NCBI GenBank assembly: GCA_963920665.1
Contig: OY987266.1
Coordinates: forward strand, 26,276,248-26,340,247
Origin: Straminergon stramineum
Taxonomy: Eukaryota > Streptophyta > Bryopsida > Hypnales > Calliergonaceae
Reading direction: 5' to 3'
Length of the DNA: 64,000 bases
The stretch's first letter is position 1. The number at the start of each line of letters is the position of its first letter. The notes under the pieces were generated by a model. It ran no database searches. It was not told the origin of the DNA and worked only from the letters and a program-made list of their open reading frames with translations. Below, piece by piece: positions 60,301 to 64,000 of this stretch. A program made the position numbers and the translations under genes.

Positions 60301-60685
60301 TAACTCCCAAACAATGATAATGTAACTGATAGTAATTAAAATCAATTTCAAAACACAAGCATACAATTTACAACACAATTAGAGTCTGTAGCAGTGTAAA
60401 ACAACGAAGAATAGTTGATACAAAACAAAATACTATAATGTTGTCACTCACCTAGCATGTAAGTCTTTGCTTCTAGTTTTGTAGATGGATGAATAGGTGG
60501 ATCAACCTCATAAGGTAAGATGAGAGTTATCAAATGGTTTTTTTGGATAAAACTACCAAGTAATGATAAAAATAATAATTGCTAGTAGCTACTAATAATT
60601 GTTGGTAGGATAAATCTAGTAGTGTACTAAAAAATACAACAAAGACAAAAACATGAACCATAGAAAGGGGAATTTTTCCTAAACA
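57378..60685. other. Non-coding DNA
   Basis: No gene. The ORF at 59477-59740 has no recognisable domain. A lone cactacactgaatag at about 60090 resembles one end of the mariner-like MITE, without a partner. Confidence 0.35.
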
Positions 60686-62480
60686 CACTAGTAGAAAAAT
60701 GGTTGTTAATAATTGAGTTGAATAATTGGATTTAGTCATTTAGAACATATATGTCTACAAAATGACTAGGTTAAGGATTTTAGGGTTAGAGTTGTTGTGG
60801 ACAAGTTATTCATGATATTTGAGTCCTTTAGGACAAGGAGGTTGTTTCTCATCCATTTGTTGATCTAGAAGTTCATCAACTCAATTGCTAGTTGGGTTGT
60901 TCACGTAGATACAACTAGTAATGGGCATGGCTAATAAGGTGTACACAATCTGATGTGGAATGAACTGATGATGAGGTATGGCTGATGTAGCTTAGGCCAT
61001 CTGTCGTGGATTGCACTAGTAACAGGGATTTGTTGATGTGGCACGCATCTTTCGACTTGGGTGTTAATGTGGAAAGTTCTATAGACAAATCAAGGCTATT
61101 GTGGCACAAAAACTAGGAGTCATTGTTTAGTCATTCTTATTTTAGTTATGTGATAGTTGTGTATATGACTAATACAATCATTCATTGGTTATTTTGTAAT
61201 TGTGAACACAAATTTGAAAATAAGAGGATTTCAACATAATTGTTTTTATGTCAATTTTTATATTTATTACTAGAAAATAATTGCAATGATGATTACAACA
61301 TTGATATGCCTATACATGAGTCATGTATATCATTGTAACATGATTGAAATAAATGACTGAAAGGTGTTTAATCTAGAATGTGGTTGAGGGTTTCTTGTTA
61401 AAGAAAAATTCAGTCAAAGCTATCTATTCATGGTTGAGATGCAATCATGACTTACCATGTGTCAAACAACACTAACTCCATGACATATGAATGGTTTTGT
61501 GATTGGCCAACTTGACTCAAAAATGACTACATTATAACTACAAAGATTGGCAAACAGTGACCTTACAACTACATTAAAATGAATTCTAGTTAGATGTGCC
61601 AAGTTAGAATTACAAATATTCCATCTGGGTCCAAGCACACTAATATGAGACAACTTGGCCATAAGCATTGCTTTGTTTTGAAGAATCTTTATTCTAACTC
61701 TTTGATATGACTTGAAATATGAAAAAAATTGTAGTGCATTGTTTTAAAGATATGGCTATTTGACATAATACCCAAAAAATAAAATTATGTTTAGTTTCTA
61801 AGCATTAAAAGGACAAAAATGTAGTTGTAACCACTTTTTAAGTTATCCATAATGGGTCCTTAATTCATCTAATTAAGGACTATTTTAGATGAGTAAGCAA
61901 CAATTTTTGGTAGAATATTCCAATAAGTACCTACATAAGTACCTCAATAACATCTACTAGTGGCTCCTATTAGTTTTCTTGGACCCACCTAGTGAAAATT
62001 TCCATGTTGTCCTTAGGGTTGTCATACACAAGAAGAAACCTTCGTTTTTTGTGATGTGCCTCAATTTTTTGAAACGGATTTTTTTGGATGTCCATTGCAA
62101 TAAACTCATGTTTTCTGTCAAATTTTTTTATGTTGGCATTTTCTTGACATTAAAAAAATGGGTTTCTTATAGTCATAAGACAATAATTTAGTAGTAATGG
62201 ATTTTGTAGAGTCATTATTTGACAATTGCAATATGACTAAGTTTATATTACATCACTGACAACAATAGAAGATGTACGCAAAACCACTGATGGAGAAGTT
62301 TTTGTTCTCATTTAAAAATCCTTTCATCATCCAATAATCATTTAAATCATAAATGTATAATTATGCTGCAAACCAAGTTCATTTTTGCGCCCTTTTTTCA
62401 ACTTATAATCAAAATTTAGACATCAATTGGATATTCGAACATTGTTTCAATGGATACAAAACATCCCTTTTCTACTAGTG
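60686..62480. mobile_element. Non-autonomous CACTA (En/Spm) element, 1795 bp
   Basis: Inverted ends CACTAGTAGAAAAATGG and CACTAGTAGAAAAGGGA with a 3-bp ACA duplication on both sides. CACTA ends and a 3-bp duplication are diagnostic of the superfamily. Short subterminal words (atgactaa, agtcat) recur in both orientations, as expected for transposase-binding motifs. No transposase ORF. Confidence 0.85.
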
Positions 62481-62762
62481 ACACCACTTTGGTTCATTCC
62501 ATTTGGATTCTTTCGGAATTAAATATGAATTGTTAAAGTTGAAATAACATAAGGCTCTCAAGGCATCCTACCCTAAAATGTACTGGTACATTGAAAAATT
62601 CAATTTGTACCTACATGTTACTAAACACTTTTAGAACTTGAATTGTTTTTCACCCCAAAATGACCTTGAAGACTCATAATCTATCTTTAAGCATTCTACC
62701 AAAACCAATAATGCAAAATCACACCTATATTTTAAAAATTTGTGAACTACACGATTGTAAGG

Positions 62763-63082
62763 CATTAGATGAAATCTGGCCATTTAGAAGACTGTGAGTT
62801 CCCCTTAGTGGGGAACTCAGTGAACTGTGCTACTTCACCGCGATGATGTGATTGGGAGGCAACCACATTGGATTTTTTTTTTTGAATTTTTGGAAATTTT
62901 GAATTTCTCTATTCGACTTCTTTTTCAATTCTAGGGCAAAAAAGAAAAAGAAAAAAGAAAAAAAAATGTTTTTTTAGTCTTTGAAACAGCTAATAGCAGT
63001 CAGTCGTTTCGTCACTGTTGCAAGAACAATGTGGGGAACAAGCTTGAAATGACCCTCCAAAGTTGTTGAAAAACATCTAATG
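62763..63082. mobile_element. CATTAG-type MITE, second copy (320 bp), no target duplication
   Basis: Ends CATTAGATG and CATCTAATG. Internal layout matches 35519-35830: gtgagttcccc/ggggaactcag stem, a T-run, then ggggaacaagc. The flanks (ttgtaagg and cttcagat) share no repeat, again arguing for insertion without duplication. Confidence 0.8.
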
Positions 63083-64000
63083 CTTCAGATTGTGAATCCA
63101 AAAGTGTCTATAAATTTCAAAGCTGATATTTCTTTGGAATTATACAAGGTGAACTAGTAGCCAAGGGTCCCTAACCAAGAAGGAAAGTATTGCACCAGAT
63201 CGAATGTCGCCACCTAGGTGACGGGTTGAGCTACTTGGAAAAAGACTTTTGGGAGACGCAAGTCCGTCATTGGTGACATTGGGGTTCCCACCAAGGTTTA
63301 CAATATTTTAATGTCAAAGTTGTAGCCATGCCTCCTTCCAAAAGTCCAAATAAATATTTATCACATGATAGTGAGGACAAGAATTTAGGGTTGGGGATCA
63401 AATTGTGGGGAATCGTTGTGGGGAGGCTTTGGATTTGAACAAGGACATCTCAAGTTTAGGAGTGGAAAATTTGGGGAAGATATGACTTAGTCTTGGCGAT
63501 CGCAACGGAGTGGAGGGAGAGGCGACGAATGTAGCAAGGTTGCAATCTGAGGCCAGGAGGTGATTGCTTGCTCCTCATAATGCGAGGTAGTGGAATTAGT
63601 TGTAAGATTGTTTATTAGGGTTTAATTGCACCCCTCTACTTGTCATCTTTGAACTTGCACTTTCATACATACCTCTACTTGAATTTAGTCTCCAACACCA
63701 TGGCTCATTTAAGCTATGATCCCCCCTCCCAATTCTTCGATTCCTAATCAGTTCAAGCACGCATCATAGATACTTGGTTGATAGATATTGATGCTATTGG
63801 TAATTAGAGGAGGCAAATTCTAAATTTCCTAAACAAAGGTCACCTACTATCACTACGTTGATGTGAGAAGATACATCAGCTGCTCGAGGTGTTGAAGGTG
63901 ATAAATTGGATAATTCTATTTTACAACAATCTTGCATACATTTTAGGGTGGGGTGTGAGGGCCAATTTACCCACCCTTGGTAAATCGCGAGCACAACCAA
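63083..64000. other. Non-coding DNA at window end
   Basis: The G-rich part at 63160-63560 differs in composition from its surroundings and may be part of another element, but I see no ends or domains. Confidence 0.3.

Overview
The window looks like nuclear DNA from a large, repeat-rich green-plant genome (streptophyte, possibly an alga or bryophyte; this is inference). The grounds are AT-rich intergenic DNA, GT-AG introns, a degenerate TTTAGGG-type telomere-like tract, an Emigrant/pogo-like MITE, a CACTA element, a Harbinger-like MITE, a tRNA-derived SINE and a plant-style LINE 3' end. I see no ordinary housekeeping gene, no rRNA or tRNA gene and no CRISPR.

Region 1 (1-27.1 kb) holds the only substantial coding content, and all of it looks mobile-element-derived. 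Gene A (+) has two halves, 968-2581 and 24180-27095, joined by phase-compatible splice sites across 21.6 kb. Gene B (-, exons from 10414 down to 4930) has a similar plan: N-terminal domain, low-complexity linker, a ParB-like segment with a (D/N)GQH motif, then a region resembling the SAM-binding part of a DNA methyltransferase. Gene B appears to continue through an acidic and coiled-coil region into an FCP1/NIF-type HAD phosphatase domain. Exon C (-, 4605-3970) may be its 3' end. Gene D (+, 20578-23407) is a transposase-like protein with a plant En/Spm-like N-terminal region and a DUF7869-like core. At least 18 copies of a near-palindrome (AGCTCGANTCGAGCT with TTT/AAA arms) lie only between 4.7 and 20.5 kb, mostly in introns of B and between B and D. 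In-frame stops in A and B sit where one C-to-T change in CAG, CAA or CGA would make them, which points to methylation-driven decay.

Region 2 (27-64 kb) is a nested graveyard of transposons, many with both ends and target duplications visible. The main group is a piggyBac-like family: TTAA-flanked, ending in CCCCTAAA, with copies of about 0.94 kb, 0.57 kb and 0.22 kb. Into these are nested a 4.55-kb hAT-like element (8-bp duplication), a Harbinger-like MITE (TAA), two TA-flanked mariner-like MITEs and a 5.9-kb composite element with 740-bp inverted arms around a decayed gag-like ORF. Outside them are an Emigrant-like MITE, a 1.29-kb solo LTR (TAGCT), a LINE 3' fragment, a small polyA retroposon, a CACTA element (ACA) and a no-duplication MITE family seen twice.

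The most interesting candidate system is the combination in region 1: two related ParB-like/methyltransferase-like proteins, one with an FCP1-like tail, next to a transposase-like gene and a locus-specific palindrome family.
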